From Bacillota bacterium (GTDB lineage Bacteria; Bacillota_A; Clostridia; Lachnospirales; Lachnospiraceae): a DNA stretch of 64,000 nucleotides. Below the pieces are notes generated by a model. It did no database searches. It saw only the letters and a list, made by a program, of their open reading frames with translations, and was not told where the DNA came from. Where the stretch lies: assembly GCA_023443625.1 (NCBI GenBank), contig JAEZTQ010000088.1, positions 26,774 through 90,773 of the forward strand, in the 5' to 3' direction. Numbering within the stretch: the stretch's first letter is position 1; each line of letters opens with the position of its first letter. A program made the position numbers and the translations under genes. Shown piece by piece: positions 43,190 to 52,340 of the stretch.

Positions 43190-44534
43190 TGGTTAGTCCT
43201 CCTATAGTTTCATTTGGTATAAAATCCTTCTTTGTTAATCCTTCTTGTGCCAGCAAAGTCTCTAGGACTGAGATATCAGTAGAGACATCCATTGCCGCAT
43301 TCATAAATAGACTGTCAAATAATTTTTCAAAGGCAAGATTGATGGTATCAAGTGTATTCTCAATCTCGTTTTTTGCCGATGTAATATTATCGCCCTGAAC
43401 CGTCTGTTTATCAAATTCCTTATAAGTATTTACTAATTTTAAAGTGGTTGGAAGATAATAATCCATAAATTTTTGAATTTCAGGAAGCTGTATAGGGTGG
43501 AGTTCTACATAATTAAATATTTTACCGATAATTACTTCCAAACGTAATAATTTTTTGGATATCTCTTCCCCATGAATTACATCATTTGCTTCTTTAATTT
43601 GTGAAATGCAGGATCGACCGCTTTCGATGGCATCTCTTAGTTCCTTGCTCATGGCAGCTTCTTCAGATGGTGTGGAGGTGGTTCCTGAAGAATTTAATGT
43701 CTTGTCCTTTTCAAATTTTTGCATACGCATATTCTTTTGTAATTCCATATAATGACCATAGCTTTCCCGATTTAAAATTAAGCAGGTTTCCTGCTCATCT
43801 ATATGCCCTTCGGGAAACATACCGATGGAGATCATTTTGCGTAAATCCTTTATTATAAACTTATTACTAACACCCATTTGAGTGGATAATTCCTTAATGG
43901 AGCAGTAACTGCGATTTTGAAAGGCTGCTAAATATCTGCGAAATCTTTTTAATCTCTTTCTGATTTGTGAACCTTTGGAGGACATATATATGCAGCCGAA
44001 TAAAACTGGTACAATTGCAAGAGCGATAGCCCCAAGCAAATTCAGATTACCGATTAAATAACCAACCAGACAGAGTACGATGACTGCAATCCCTAAGACA
44101 CCAACCCCAATAGTACCGAAGACAGTTAATAGTATTCCAGATACCTTGCCTACAGGGACATTAGGTATTAAGCTATTTTGTTTTTTAACAGGATAATTCA
44201 TCCCTTTTTGACTTTGTACAGCGAAAGGGGACTGTGGTTGGTGATATTGATATCCATAAGTATAACTTCTGTTGTTTTGATTGTTATGGTTATATTGCTT
44301 ACGGTAACTGTTGTTATTGGAGGAAGCATTATTATCCTTATAAGCTTGTCCATGCCAGTAGCTATCTTTAGGGTTTTTAAAGTTTTGATTGTTGGTTATA
44401 CCCAGTGCATTGCGTACTTCATCTAAGGCACCATTTACCGTATTGCCAATATCTCTATTCAATTGATGAAAATCCATTGTATTGACTGCATTTTGTACAA
44501 TGTCTCTTATATCGTCGCCTATCCTTTTACTCAT
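43182..44534 (-). CDS. XpaC-family membrane protein
   Basis: The 450-aa protein has an amphipathic N-terminal part (DIRDIVQNAVNTMDFHQLNR), an Asn/Tyr/Gln-rich linker (about residues 50-110), two TM helices (GILLTVFGTIGVGVLGIAVI and GNLNLLGAIALAIVPVLFGC) and a C-terminal helical domain of the 5-bromo-4-chloroindolyl phosphate hydrolysis (XpaC) family, including a winged-helix-like stretch (YCSIKELSTQMGVSNKFIIKD). Despite its name, the molecular role is not established; it is nearly always paired with TelA. GGAGG precedes the ATG. Confidence 0.88.
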   Translation of the reverse strand: MSKRIGDDIRDIVQNAVNTMDFHQLNRDIGNTVNGALDEVRNALGITNNQNFKNPKDSYWHGQAYKDNNASSNNNSYRKQYNHNNQNNRSYTYGYQYHQPQSPFAVQSQKGMNYPVKKQNSLIPNVPVGKVSGILLTVFGTIGVGVLGIAVIVLCLVGYLIGNLNLLGAIALAIVPVLFGCIYMSSKGSQIRKRLKRFRRYLAAFQNRSYCSIKELSTQMGVSNKFIIKDLRKMISIGMFPEGHIDEQETCLILNRESYGHYMELQKNMRMQKFEKDKTLNSSGTTSTPSEEAAMSKELRDAIESGRSCISQIKEANDVIHGEEISKKLLRLEVIIGKIFNYVELHPIQLPEIQKFMDYYLPTTLKLVNTYKEFDKQTVQGDNITSAKNEIENTLDTINLAFEKLFDSLFMNAAMDVSTDISVLETLLAQEGLTKKDFIPNETIGGLTNE

Positions 44535-45089
44535 GTTAAACCTCCGCTATATCATTATAGAGATGTTACTGTTTGGCTATAAGCCAGGTTTCTCTTATGC
44601 TGCATCTTGCTTTGGCATAAAGGCCATATAACAGGATATGAAAAACTACTTGTATGCAAGTAAACTTGAGCAATCAGTTTTCAATTCTGCTGAGCCAAAC
44701 TGTGACATAAATATAACTAGACCTATTATAACTTATTATAATAAACATTACAAATTAAAATATGGATAAATTTGAAAATGCCTACATGAAACGGTTCTTT
44801 GGCGTCAAAGACAACCTACACTCCGGTTCAATGTATGTAAATGCTTAGTATTAAAGCAAGTCCAGCTGATACAAAATAATTCATATAAAAAGCAAGATTA
44901 GAAAATCATTAAAAAAATAAAATAAAAGATTAAAATACAATTATATTATAAATACTATATTGCAATATATAATAGTTAGTGATATTATATACTACAGAGT
45001 TAACGAAAACAAGACAAAAGGTAAATTTATATGACTATAATATTATGCATAATAATATCATGATTAATCAAAGGGAAAGGAGTTGGCAT
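44535..45089. other. Gene-free AT-rich stretch between xpaC and padR
   Basis: No gene is supported here. ACTTG/CAAGT forms a small palindrome near 44648, and TATATTGCAATATA (44956-44969) is a perfect 14-base palindrome near the probable padR promoter, a possible site for the PadR protein. A frame upstream of padR (from 44979) lacks a ribosome site. Confidence 0.5.
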
Positions 45090-45395
45090 ATGAATGCACA
45101 ATTTAAAAAAGGAGTATTAGAATTATGTACACTTTCTAAATTAGTAGAGGCAGATCGTTATGGATATGAATTAACAGAAGCTATATCAAAGCAAATGATA
45201 ATATCAACAGGAACCTTATATCTGATTTTAAAAAGATTAAAGGATGATGCTTATGTAGAAACTTATCTAGTGGAGTCTGGCGAGGGCCCTGCTAGAAAAT
45301 ATCATCATTTAACTGAAAAAGGAAGAGCATACCAGGCGAGCTTAAAAAAAGAATGGCTGGATTTTGTAAAGATCGTAGAAGATATTATAGAATAG
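45090..45395 (+). CDS. PadR-family regulator
   Basis: ATG 45090 follows AAAGGAG. The 101-aa protein is a minimal PadR: KKGVLELCTLSKLVEADRYGYEL, the winged helix (ISTGTLYLILKRLKDDAYV) with the GPARKYHHLTEKGR wing, and a short C-terminal helix. PadR proteins of this short class repress adjacent HAAS-domain (DUF1700/1129-like) envelope-stress genes, and the next gene, ten bases on, encodes exactly that kind of domain. Confidence 0.93.
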   Translation: MNAQFKKGVLELCTLSKLVEADRYGYELTEAISKQMIISTGTLYLILKRLKDDAYVETYLVESGEGPARKYHHLTEKGRAYQASLKKEWLDFVKIVEDIIE

Positions 45396-45405
45396 GAGGA
45401 TAGCT

Positions 45406-47307
45406 ATGAATAAGGTTGAATACTTAAATGCATTGAAGGAATCGTTAAAAGATACGGATGAAAGTGTTTTGAATGAAATTGTATCTGATTATGAAGAACA
45501 TTTTCAAGTTGGTATAGAAAATGGTAAAAGCGAAGAGCAGATTTGTGAAGATCTGGGTGCCATCGAAGATTTAGTTAAGGAAATTAAAGAAGTATATAAT
45601 ACGGATAACAAAGATGCTAAGAATGAAAATGACAATCAGACGGATTCAGGTAAAAAATCAAGAGAATGGCATTTTAACATTCCTAATATTGATAGTGAAA
45701 AGATTGGTAATGTAATCAATAGTGCCCTGGATACCGCTGGAGAGGCAATTAGCAAAATTGATGTGGTTGAAATTGGTCATACAATAAAGAACACATTGGG
45801 GCAGGCTACCTCATCCATTAATAACTTTGCAGATAATCTTAAGAATCATGGTGCAGGCCCTTTCGATTTTAATAAGAGGAATGCAGAAGGATATAAGGAG
45901 AACGTATCTAAGAGCTATGGTTCTGATGAGGAGGATCTGAGTAAAAAAAATGTGAGTTATGATACAGAGCCTGAGACCAATACCTCAGATTATGCACAAG
46001 GAGACACAGATATAAATACTGCCAAGGAATCATCAGAAGCAGAAGATAGAGCTAGTTCTACCAGCGCATCAGAAAGCTCCAGAAACCAAGCTGAAACTAG
46101 AGATACAGAAGATAAAACTAATTTTACCGATACAACAGAGACAGAGAGAACTAATTATGATGAAGCATTAGATCCAGAAGATGATCGTCAAGCTGAAACA
46201 TTTATTAACGAAGAGAATTTTATAAATCAAGAAACAGAAGGGAAAGAAAGTGAAGCGGAAGATGTAAAGAAAGCTAAGGGAGAACTTAACCTAGTTATTG
46301 AGGGAATATGTGCAGATGTTACAGTACAAAAGTCACCTAATGATAAAATCAATATTAATTATGTGAATAATGGGAATGACAGACAGAAACAAATATATGA
46401 ATTCTATAGCTACAAGGAAGGCAATACAGTATATGCAGGAATACGCAAGGTTGGAAAGGCGGTATTTTTATTTAATATAAATTCCATTCATATCAATGTG
46501 GAATTGCCAGAGAATTTAAATTATGTCAATATTAATACTGCTAACGGTGATATTAGGGTAGATAATGTGATGACAGATCGCATCATAGTAACTACAGCCA
46601 GTGGTGATGTACAAATGAATGGATTATATACGACGGACCTGAAAATAAAAAGCGCCAGTGGAGATATTAGCCTCCAAGAGGTTAACAGTATTCAGTTAAA
46701 GGCAGTAACCATGAGTGGTGATATTGATGCAAATAATATTAATGCAAAATTTCTATCACTTAAAAGCACCAGTGGTGATGTAAAGACAAAGAATATGACA
46801 GCCGAAATAATTGATAGTAGCTCCCTTAGTGGGGATTTGGAACTTGTGAATATAAAAGCTAGTGAATGTAAAATCAGAAGTACCAGTGGAGATATTGATA
46901 TTAACGAATTCTCTATGAACAATGCTGATGTGAGCAGTGTAAGCGGTGATATTAAGCTAATCAATATCATAGGAGATGGCCTTAGAGTTGGTAGTACCAG
47001 TGGTGATATAGGTCTTGATGTAACTATGAAACGTTGTCATGCAAGCTCAAGGAGTGGCGATGTGAAAGTGAAAAGCAATGGAGATATAGTCTTAGAATCT
47101 AGCAGTACCAGTGGTGATATTAATGTTATTTTGAAAAACAATGGAAACGGATATTTCATTAATTCCAGAACCACCTCCGGTGACTTGTATATTAATTATA
47201 ATAATATGCGTCAGAGAAATTTAAAAACAGGAACTTATAACTTTGGCAATCAAGGAAGTGAATTAACCATAAGCTCAGTAAGTGGTGATATCCATGTAAA
47301 TGATTAA
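45406..47307 (+). CDS. HAAS-domain protein with SGD beta-solenoid (DUF4097)
   Basis: The 633-aa protein begins with a HAAS/DUF1700-type domain (VEYLNALKESLKDTDESVLN to IKEVYN, residues 1-66). Then come an amphipathic segment (about 85-150), an acidic Ser/Thr/Glu-rich linker (about 170-285) and a DUF4097 beta-solenoid (about 290-633). The solenoid shows twelve SGD(I/V/L) turns at about 19-21-residue spacing (TASGDVQM, SASGDISL, TMSGDIDA, STSGDVKT and on to SVSGDIHV). No signal peptide or clear TM helix is seen. PadR-HAAS-DUF4097 units are linked to envelope stress; a scaffold role is likely. Confidence 0.85.
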   Translation: MNKVEYLNALKESLKDTDESVLNEIVSDYEEHFQVGIENGKSEEQICEDLGAIEDLVKEIKEVYNTDNKDAKNENDNQTDSGKKSREWHFNIPNIDSEKIGNVINSALDTAGEAISKIDVVEIGHTIKNTLGQATSSINNFADNLKNHGAGPFDFNKRNAEGYKENVSKSYGSDEEDLSKKNVSYDTEPETNTSDYAQGDTDINTAKESSEAEDRASSTSASESSRNQAETRDTEDKTNFTDTTETERTNYDEALDPEDDRQAETFINEENFINQETEGKESEAEDVKKAKGELNLVIEGICADVTVQKSPNDKININYVNNGNDRQKQIYEFYSYKEGNTVYAGIRKVGKAVFLFNINSIHINVELPENLNYVNINTANGDIRVDNVMTDRIIVTTASGDVQMNGLYTTDLKIKSASGDISLQEVNSIQLKAVTMSGDIDANNINAKFLSLKSTSGDVKTKNMTAEIIDSSSLSGDLELVNIKASECKIRSTSGDIDINEFSMNNADVSSVSGDIKLINIIGDGLRVGSTSGDIGLDVTMKRCHASSRSGDVKVKSNGDIVLESSSTSGDINVILKNNGNGYFINSRTTSGDLYINYNNMRQRNLKTGTYNFGNQGSELTISSVSGDIHVND

Positions 47308-47358
47308 TTCTAATGGTACCTGTGGACTGCATTTTTAGGAACTTATAATAAATTAGAT

Positions 47359-47411
47359 AAAATGGTAGGTAAAAAGCACGATTTATTGGAGGCTTTGTAA
47401 CCTGCCATTTT
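47359..47411 (+). terminator. Hairpin with large loop after the DUF4097 gene
   Basis: AAAATGGTAGGT (47359-47370) pairs with ACCTGCCATTTT (47400-47411, one G-U). The loop is 29 bases, and T residues follow (TATTTTGG). The rest of 47308-47630 has no gene that I can support. Confidence 0.5.
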
Positions 47412-47630
47412 ATTTTGGATACAGTTTTTACCCACTAATTTTAATTATTATCCCGAAGCTAGATGCAACACTCAAGGTGTTATCCTATTAACATATCTTG
47501 GACAAGATTTACTAATAATTACAAATATAACTTTACAATAAGGTCAACCTAAATTAAAATGTAATGCATAGAGATATTCCATTTATTAACATATGAATAA
47601 ATCCTAGATTACAATGAGGAAGGTGATTTT

Positions 47631-48350
47631 TTGTTATTATTAGCAGTTTGTGATGATGAAAAATATTATAGAGAGCAAATAAAACTCTACTTAGGAACTT
47701 TTTTAGATAAACGGCAGATAGCATATGGAATCGATACCTTTTCCTCAGGAGAAGAATTTTGTAAACAGCATGCTAATTTTGAAAAATATCAGATTATCTT
47801 TTTAGATATAAACATGGATGGACTTAGTGGAATTGAACTTGCTTATAGGTTAAGAACTTATAAAAAAGATGTTTATATTGTATTTGTTACAAGTTATATC
47901 AATTATGCAATTGAGGGATATAAGGTAGATGCAATAAGATATATTATGAAAGAAAATCTTCATGTATCCATTATAGAATGTATGAATGCAATTATGAAAA
48001 AGATGGAGCTCCAAATAAATAAAACAGTGTTTACTTTTTTAGATGGGAAGAGACAAATTTTTGTTGATAAAATCTTATATCTTGAGAGTCATAAGCATAA
48101 AATTTTTTTTAAAATATATGAAACGGTACTAAAAGAATATGAGATGTATGAAAAACTAGATAATATTGAAAAAATGATAAAAGGGTATGGATTTTTACGA
48201 ATTCACAAAAGTTATCTAGTAAATATGAAGTATATTAATCGAATTAATAATTATAAGGCAATATTGGTATCGAATGATGAATTACCAATTCCTAAGCTAA
48301 AGTATCAAAAAGTAAAAGAAGCATACATACTATGGAAGGGGGAACTGTGA
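47631..48350 (+). CDS. AgrA-like LytTR response regulator
   Basis: The only good start is TTG 47631 behind GAGGAAGGTG. The 239-aa protein has a receiver domain (AVCDDEKYYR acidic pair, phosphorylated Asp in IIFLDINMDGLSG at about residue 57, VTSY, and a Lys in YIMKENL) and a LytTR DNA-binding domain (VFTFLDGKRQIFVDKILYLES to FLRIHKSYLVNMKYI). It forms a two-component pair with the kinase that starts inside its last codons. The AgrB/AgrD genes follow, so the system is Agr-like quorum sensing. Confidence 0.92.
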   Translation: MLLLAVCDDEKYYREQIKLYLGTFLDKRQIAYGIDTFSSGEEFCKQHANFEKYQIIFLDINMDGLSGIELAYRLRTYKKDVYIVFVTSYINYAIEGYKVDAIRYIMKENLHVSIIECMNAIMKKMELQINKTVFTFLDGKRQIFVDKILYLESHKHKIFFKIYETVLKEYEMYEKLDNIEKMIKGYGFLRIHKSYLVNMKYINRINNYKAILVSNDELPIPKLKYQKVKEAYILWKGEL

Positions 48351-49633
48351 TTGAAAAAATGATACAAAGTATGATAATTATTGTATTTGAAGCAATCTGC
48401 TGTATATTATTTTTTAATATTTTTGTCCAGAGCAGAAAACATATAAAGCTGAGGTTCTTGTTTATTTCAACTTGCTTTTATCTTGTAGCGATAGGTATAC
48501 CTGCTTTTCTTATGAAAAGTATACTAATCATACTTATTATGGTTATTTTTGTAAAGTTATATTATAAGGCTACTATTTTGCAGAGTATGGCTCTTTCTGC
48601 TAGTTATTATGGAATGCTAATTGGAATTGACTATCTGCTTATGATACTTATAAAACTCCTTCTAAATGAAGCTGATGATGCTCTATTACATAACCCTGTA
48701 ATAGGAACAATAATTGCATTATTATGTAAAATTATACTATTGACAGTAGTGATTATTATTAGGTTAATTTGGAAAACAGAAGATAAATTAAACATGATTT
48801 CAAGTAAAGAATGGGTTTGTTTTTTTGGCTTCCCAATTTTCACCATAATATCTCTGGCGAAAATGTTATCGGGTTATGAGATGATGGATGAGACAATATG
48901 GGATATCTTTCTTTTAATTGCCTTTGGGCTTGTCGCATTGAATTTTTTAATGTTCTACTTAATTCATGAAATTGTAAATAGGGAAGCCGCAGTTCAAGAT
49001 AGCCGTTTAATGGAGGAAAGAACTAAAAACCAGATGAATTTCTATAGTAATATGCATGATACCTATGAAAGGCAGCGTATGAAAATTCACGACTATAAAA
49101 ATCAACTGTTATGTATGCAAGGCATGTTAGCCAGTGGTAAATTAAAAGAAACGATTGAGTATATAACAAATCTTACTGGAAGTCTAATAAAGGATATGGA
49201 TATTGTACATACAAATCATGCAGTAGTAGATGCTATTATTAACCAGAAGTATAGATATGCTCAACTGAAGGAAATTACCTTAATAATGATTTTAAATGAT
49301 TTATCAGACTTAACTATGAATGAAGAGGATTTGGTTGTCTTATTATCCAATATTTTAGATAATGCAATTGAGGCATGTAATAAATTAAGGACGGAAAAAA
49401 TCATAAAGCTTAAGATAACAACTGAAAGAGATCAATTACTGATTTCTGCACAAAATCCCCTTGCAGAACCTGTACATATTATAGATAATCGAGTAGTCAC
49501 TACCAAAGCTAATAAAAAGGAGCATGGTATTGGTTTGTTAAATATTTGCTCTGTTGTTGAAAAGTACAATGGAACTTATGCTATTCAATGCAAAAAAGGC
49601 TGGTTTTATCTATCTGTACTCATACCATATTAA
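48347..49633 (+). CDS. AgrC-like GHKL sensor kinase
   Basis: GTG 48347, overlapping the regulator's stop codon, is preferred because AGGGGG lies just upstream; ATG 48332 and ATG 48359 are alternatives. The protein has six or seven TM helices (to about residue 215), then the dimerisation/phospho-acceptor helix with MKIHDYKNQLLCMQGML (His) and a GHKL ATPase domain (LSNILDNAIEAC N-box and EHGIGLLNI G-box). It should bind the processed AgrD peptide at the outer face. Terminator at 49655. Confidence 0.9.
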   Translation: MIEKMIQSMIIIVFEAICCILFFNIFVQSRKHIKLRFLFISTCFYLVAIGIPAFLMKSILIILIMVIFVKLYYKATILQSMALSASYYGMLIGIDYLLMILIKLLLNEADDALLHNPVIGTIIALLCKIILLTVVIIIRLIWKTEDKLNMISSKEWVCFFGFPIFTIISLAKMLSGYEMMDETIWDIFLLIAFGLVALNFLMFYLIHEIVNREAAVQDSRLMEERTKNQMNFYSNMHDTYERQRMKIHDYKNQLLCMQGMLASGKLKETIEYITNLTGSLIKDMDIVHTNHAVVDAIINQKYRYAQLKEITLIMILNDLSDLTMNEEDLVVLLSNILDNAIEACNKLRTEKIIKLKITTERDQLLISAQNPLAEPVHIIDNRVVTTKANKKEHGIGLLNICSVVEKYNGTYAIQCKKGWFYLSVLIPY

Positions 49634-49654
49634 TCTATATTGATTAAGTATAGT

Positions 49655-49702
49655 GGAACCTCATAGGAAGACTTTAATTGTCTCACTATGAGGTTCCTTT
49701 TT
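49655..49702 (+). terminator. Intrinsic terminator after the kinase
   Basis: GGAACCTCATAG (49655-49666) pairs perfectly with CTATGAGGTTCC (49686-49697), followed by TTTTT. Confidence 0.88.
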
Positions 49703-49723
49703 CATGACTTTTTTTGCTTTCTC

Positions 49724-49774
49724 ATAGTCGATTTGTGTTATGACTATTGAATATTTGGAATAAAATGGTATTCT
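49724..49774 (+). promoter_or_regulatory. Candidate promoter of the agrBD pair
   Basis: TTGAAT (49747-49752), 16 bases, TATTCT (49769-49774). Just upstream ATAGTC (49724-49729) is mirrored by GACTAT (49742-49747), a possible LytTR-regulator site touching the -35. Confidence 0.4.
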
Positions 49775-49809
49775 ATGGATATGTAAGAAAATTGAAAGAG
49801 GGACAGGCC

Positions 49810-50406
49810 ATGACACATATCTTAGCTGAGAAAATTACAAAATATCTTATAAAGAATCAGGTGGGAGAGGCAAATTCTGAGGCAATGTACATATATGGAA
49901 TTGAAATTATGATAGAGAAGTTTATTATATATTCTACCCTTTTGGTTTGTGCCTTGTACCTTAAATTGTTAATCCCAAGTATATTATTTATTCTTTTCTT
50001 TGTGTTATTAAGAGGATATACAGGTGGATTTCATGCTAGTACCTTCATCGGTTGTTTAACCGGATCAATCTTGATGTATATGGTCTGTACTCTAATACTG
50101 GCTCCTATTATGTTAGACAATGAAGTGTTTTTATTACTAGGACTTATTATAACAGTTGCTGTAATTCTTATGTTTTCACCGATGAATCATCCAAATATCA
50201 ATATGAATATGGAGGAGTTTAATAATTGTAAAGATAAAACAAAAGTTATATTAGTGTTAGAGATAGTGTTTCTGACAGGGGGGAGGATATTCAAGCTAAA
50301 CCAATTGTATATTGTTTTACCATTTTTGGGAATGTTAATGTGCGCAGTTTTATTAGTCTTAGCAAAAATTATAAAACAGGAGGTAAAAATGTATGAAGAT
50401 ATTTAA
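49810..50406 (+). CDS. agrB: AgrB-like peptide-processing membrane protease
   Basis: ATG 49810 behind GAGGGACAGG is chosen. The 198-aa protein has four to six TM helices and the AgrB catalytic motif LLRGYTGGFHASTFIGCL, with the active His in GGFHA and Cys a few residues later. It cuts the AgrD precursor after the ring residues and forms the thiolactone. The stop codon overlaps the AgrD gene by 14 bases. Confidence 0.92.
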   Translation: MTHILAEKITKYLIKNQVGEANSEAMYIYGIEIMIEKFIIYSTLLVCALYLKLLIPSILFILFFVLLRGYTGGFHASTFIGCLTGSILMYMVCTLILAPIMLDNEVFLLLGLIITVAVILMFSPMNHPNINMNMEEFNNCKDKTKVILVLEIVFLTGGRIFKLNQLYIVLPFLGMLMCAVLLVLAKIIKQEVKMYEDI

Positions 50407-50524
50407 AGAAAGAGTTTTAAAAACCGTTGTAAAGATGGCTGAATTTGAGGCGAATGTGTCAAATGCAAAGTGGCCTCCAACATGTGTAGGGCTTCTTCAT
50501 CAGCCAAAGCGCCCAAAGAAGTAA
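50393..50524 (+). CDS. agrD: AgrD-like cyclic-lactone autoinducer precursor (43 aa)
   Basis: ATG 50393 follows AGGAGG by ten bases, inside the end of agrB. The peptide has the AgrD plan: an amphipathic N-terminal leader (MKIFKERVLKTVVKMAEFEA), a core (NAKWPPTCVGLL) and a charged tail (HQPKRPKK). Cleavage after LL would leave Cys plus four residues, CVGLL, as a five-residue thiolactone ring, as in staphylococcal AIPs. The tail is basic (RPKK), whereas the well-known AgrD tails are acidic (PEEL type). The gene is too short for most gene finders. Confidence 0.9.
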   Translation: MKIFKERVLKTVVKMAEFEANVSNAKWPPTCVGLLHQPKRPKK

Positions 50525-50715
50525 TCATTACTATGGATAGGTTTATAGGTATGACATAAAGATAAACCATGATAGTAAAGCATTTTTTAAAATTATAAAT
50601 AAGATATGAAAAGAATAGAATATAAAGAAGGTATCGCTAAGGCACCTAAACTAGCACATTGATAGGAAGATAAATAAGCATAGGATGTTATAACCAACCA
50701 TGAAAGGAGTTTTCT

Positions 50716-52164
50716 ATGAAGAAAATAAGAACAATTTTAGTAATATTATTAGTATGTATCATTCTAATACCATTGGGATTGAATTCTGTTTTAGCAGCCT
50801 CTGATACAACCTTTGCTTCTATGCATGCTGCACTTGATACTAACGAAGATGACGCATATTATTTTGCTACGAAAATGCAAGAAAACGGTTGGACACCTAC
50901 CATTACATGCCGCTATAGCAGATATTGTCGTGTTGGAACATGTGATCATTTGTCTAATGCCAATGCAACTATCGTGTATTGGTCTGGGCATGGACTAAGT
51001 GATGGAAGATTTAGTTACTATACAACAGCTTTAACACATCATAATAAAGATCGTACGGATTCAAACATACAAAATGGCTTTGTGAATTATTCAAGCTCCA
51101 CTAGAAGGTATCAAGATTATATTGGTACATTACAAACCAATAATACTACGGATTGGATAATACTAGCATCCTGTAATCAAATGACAGATTCTAGTCAGCG
51201 AGATGTATATAAAGGGATTCTAAGAACCCGCTCCCAGCGACCCATGAAAGGAATCATTGGATATGGTGCTGGAGCATTAGCTCCAGATATTACGGATAAT
51301 GATATTGCCAAAGAATTTGTTAGACTTTCCTTTGATACCACGGGAAGACGCCGTGTTGTATATGCTTGGATGCAAGCGAATTCAAAAAGTGGATATTATA
51401 ATTCGACGGCCCTAGTGAATAGTAGTAATATTGATGACACCTTGACCTCCACAAAGAATTCCTCTAATTTAAGCACCAGTGTGACTTTACCAACTATAAA
51501 GTATGTATATTATAATAGTAGTAAAGTTGTGACTGTGGAGACACAAGGCGTACAAAGTAATGAAAATCTATTAACAGAGATAGTTCTTAACAATACACTA
51601 AAAGAAGGTAAAATTCTTGAAGACAATTTGCAGTATAGTAATGATATCCAGGACCAATTTACTGCAATAGAAAATAGGTCTAAGGTTAATCTTGATGGAT
51701 TTACCCCCTATATGGAGCTGGAAATGATTGCGGAAGGCGAAGATGGGAATAAGGAAGTAATTGAGAATGCAACAATATATGCTCGTTACATAAATGGAAT
51801 AAGGGTATCTACCTTACCTGGAAAAGGAGAACAAATTATAAAAACTACTTCTCCTAATGGTACATCATCCCTGGATTATTCTACTATTGAAGGCTTATCC
51901 TCTGACAAATTAACTTCCTTAACAATTGCTAATAAAATTGGTCTAGACTCCATAATCGATGAAAGTACAGCATTACAAGTTGGGTTAGGCAGATCCAAAG
52001 AGCTTGTTACAACTGAGTATCTTGGGACACCTTCGATTGATAAATCTGAGTTAGTTTATGTAATGGATTCGGAGAATAATAAACTTGTTCTATCTTGGGA
52101 ATTACTTGATACATATGGTCACTATATTTATATTAATGCAGTATCTGGTAAGGTGATAGAATAA
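50716..52164 (+). CDS. Secreted caspase-like (clan CD fold) protein, DUF6345-like
   Basis: The 482-aa protein has a clean signal peptide (RTILVILLVCIILIPLGLN to VLAAS, cut near residue 28). Residues about 30-260 form a domain with IVYWSGHGLSDGRFSYY and, about 70 residues later, DWIILASCNQMT. His after a hydrophobic strand (SGHG) and Cys at the end of the next strand (LASC) are the catalytic arrangement of caspase-like clan CD peptidases and of DUF6345. The C-terminal part (260-482) is beta-rich and unassigned, with two-step dipeptide spacing of Tyr/Val strands. AAAGGAG precedes the ATG. It follows agrD by 190 bases and may be under Agr control. Confidence 0.75.
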   Translation: MKKIRTILVILLVCIILIPLGLNSVLAASDTTFASMHAALDTNEDDAYYFATKMQENGWTPTITCRYSRYCRVGTCDHLSNANATIVYWSGHGLSDGRFSYYTTALTHHNKDRTDSNIQNGFVNYSSSTRRYQDYIGTLQTNNTTDWIILASCNQMTDSSQRDVYKGILRTRSQRPMKGIIGYGAGALAPDITDNDIAKEFVRLSFDTTGRRRVVYAWMQANSKSGYYNSTALVNSSNIDDTLTSTKNSSNLSTSVTLPTIKYVYYNSSKVVTVETQGVQSNENLLTEIVLNNTLKEGKILEDNLQYSNDIQDQFTAIENRSKVNLDGFTPYMELEMIAEGEDGNKEVIENATIYARYINGIRVSTLPGKGEQIIKTTSPNGTSSLDYSTIEGLSSDKLTSLTIANKIGLDSIIDESTALQVGLGRSKELVTTEYLGTPSIDKSELVYVMDSENNKLVLSWELLDTYGHYIYINAVSGKVIE

Positions 52165-52231
52165 TCTGATCAATATCTGTAAGATTTCGGCCAGTGGCGT
52201 TATAAAAGATATATTTATAATAAATTACTGT

Positions 52232-52257
52232 ATGGGAAGACATTTATGTCTTCCCAT
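52232..52257 (+). terminator. Hairpin after the caspase-like gene
   Basis: ATGGGAAGACA pairs perfectly with TGTCTTCCCAT around TTTA. There is no T-run, so termination is likely only partial and the lipoprotein gene may be read through. Confidence 0.5.
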
Positions 52258-52340
52258 GGAGTGTTTAAAAATAATAAGTAAAGCAAAATTACCACCTTCT
52301 ATAATAAAAGAAGATGTCAATGATTTTAAGGAGGATATAC

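Noticed and set aside
45406..47307. CRISPR-like or VNTR DNA repeat from the SGD codons
   Set aside because: The repetition is at protein level (beta-solenoid); DNA units are too diverged.
49747..49809. Longer AgrB from ATG 49747
   Set aside because: It lies on the predicted promoter -10, and a better ribosome site precedes ATG 49810.
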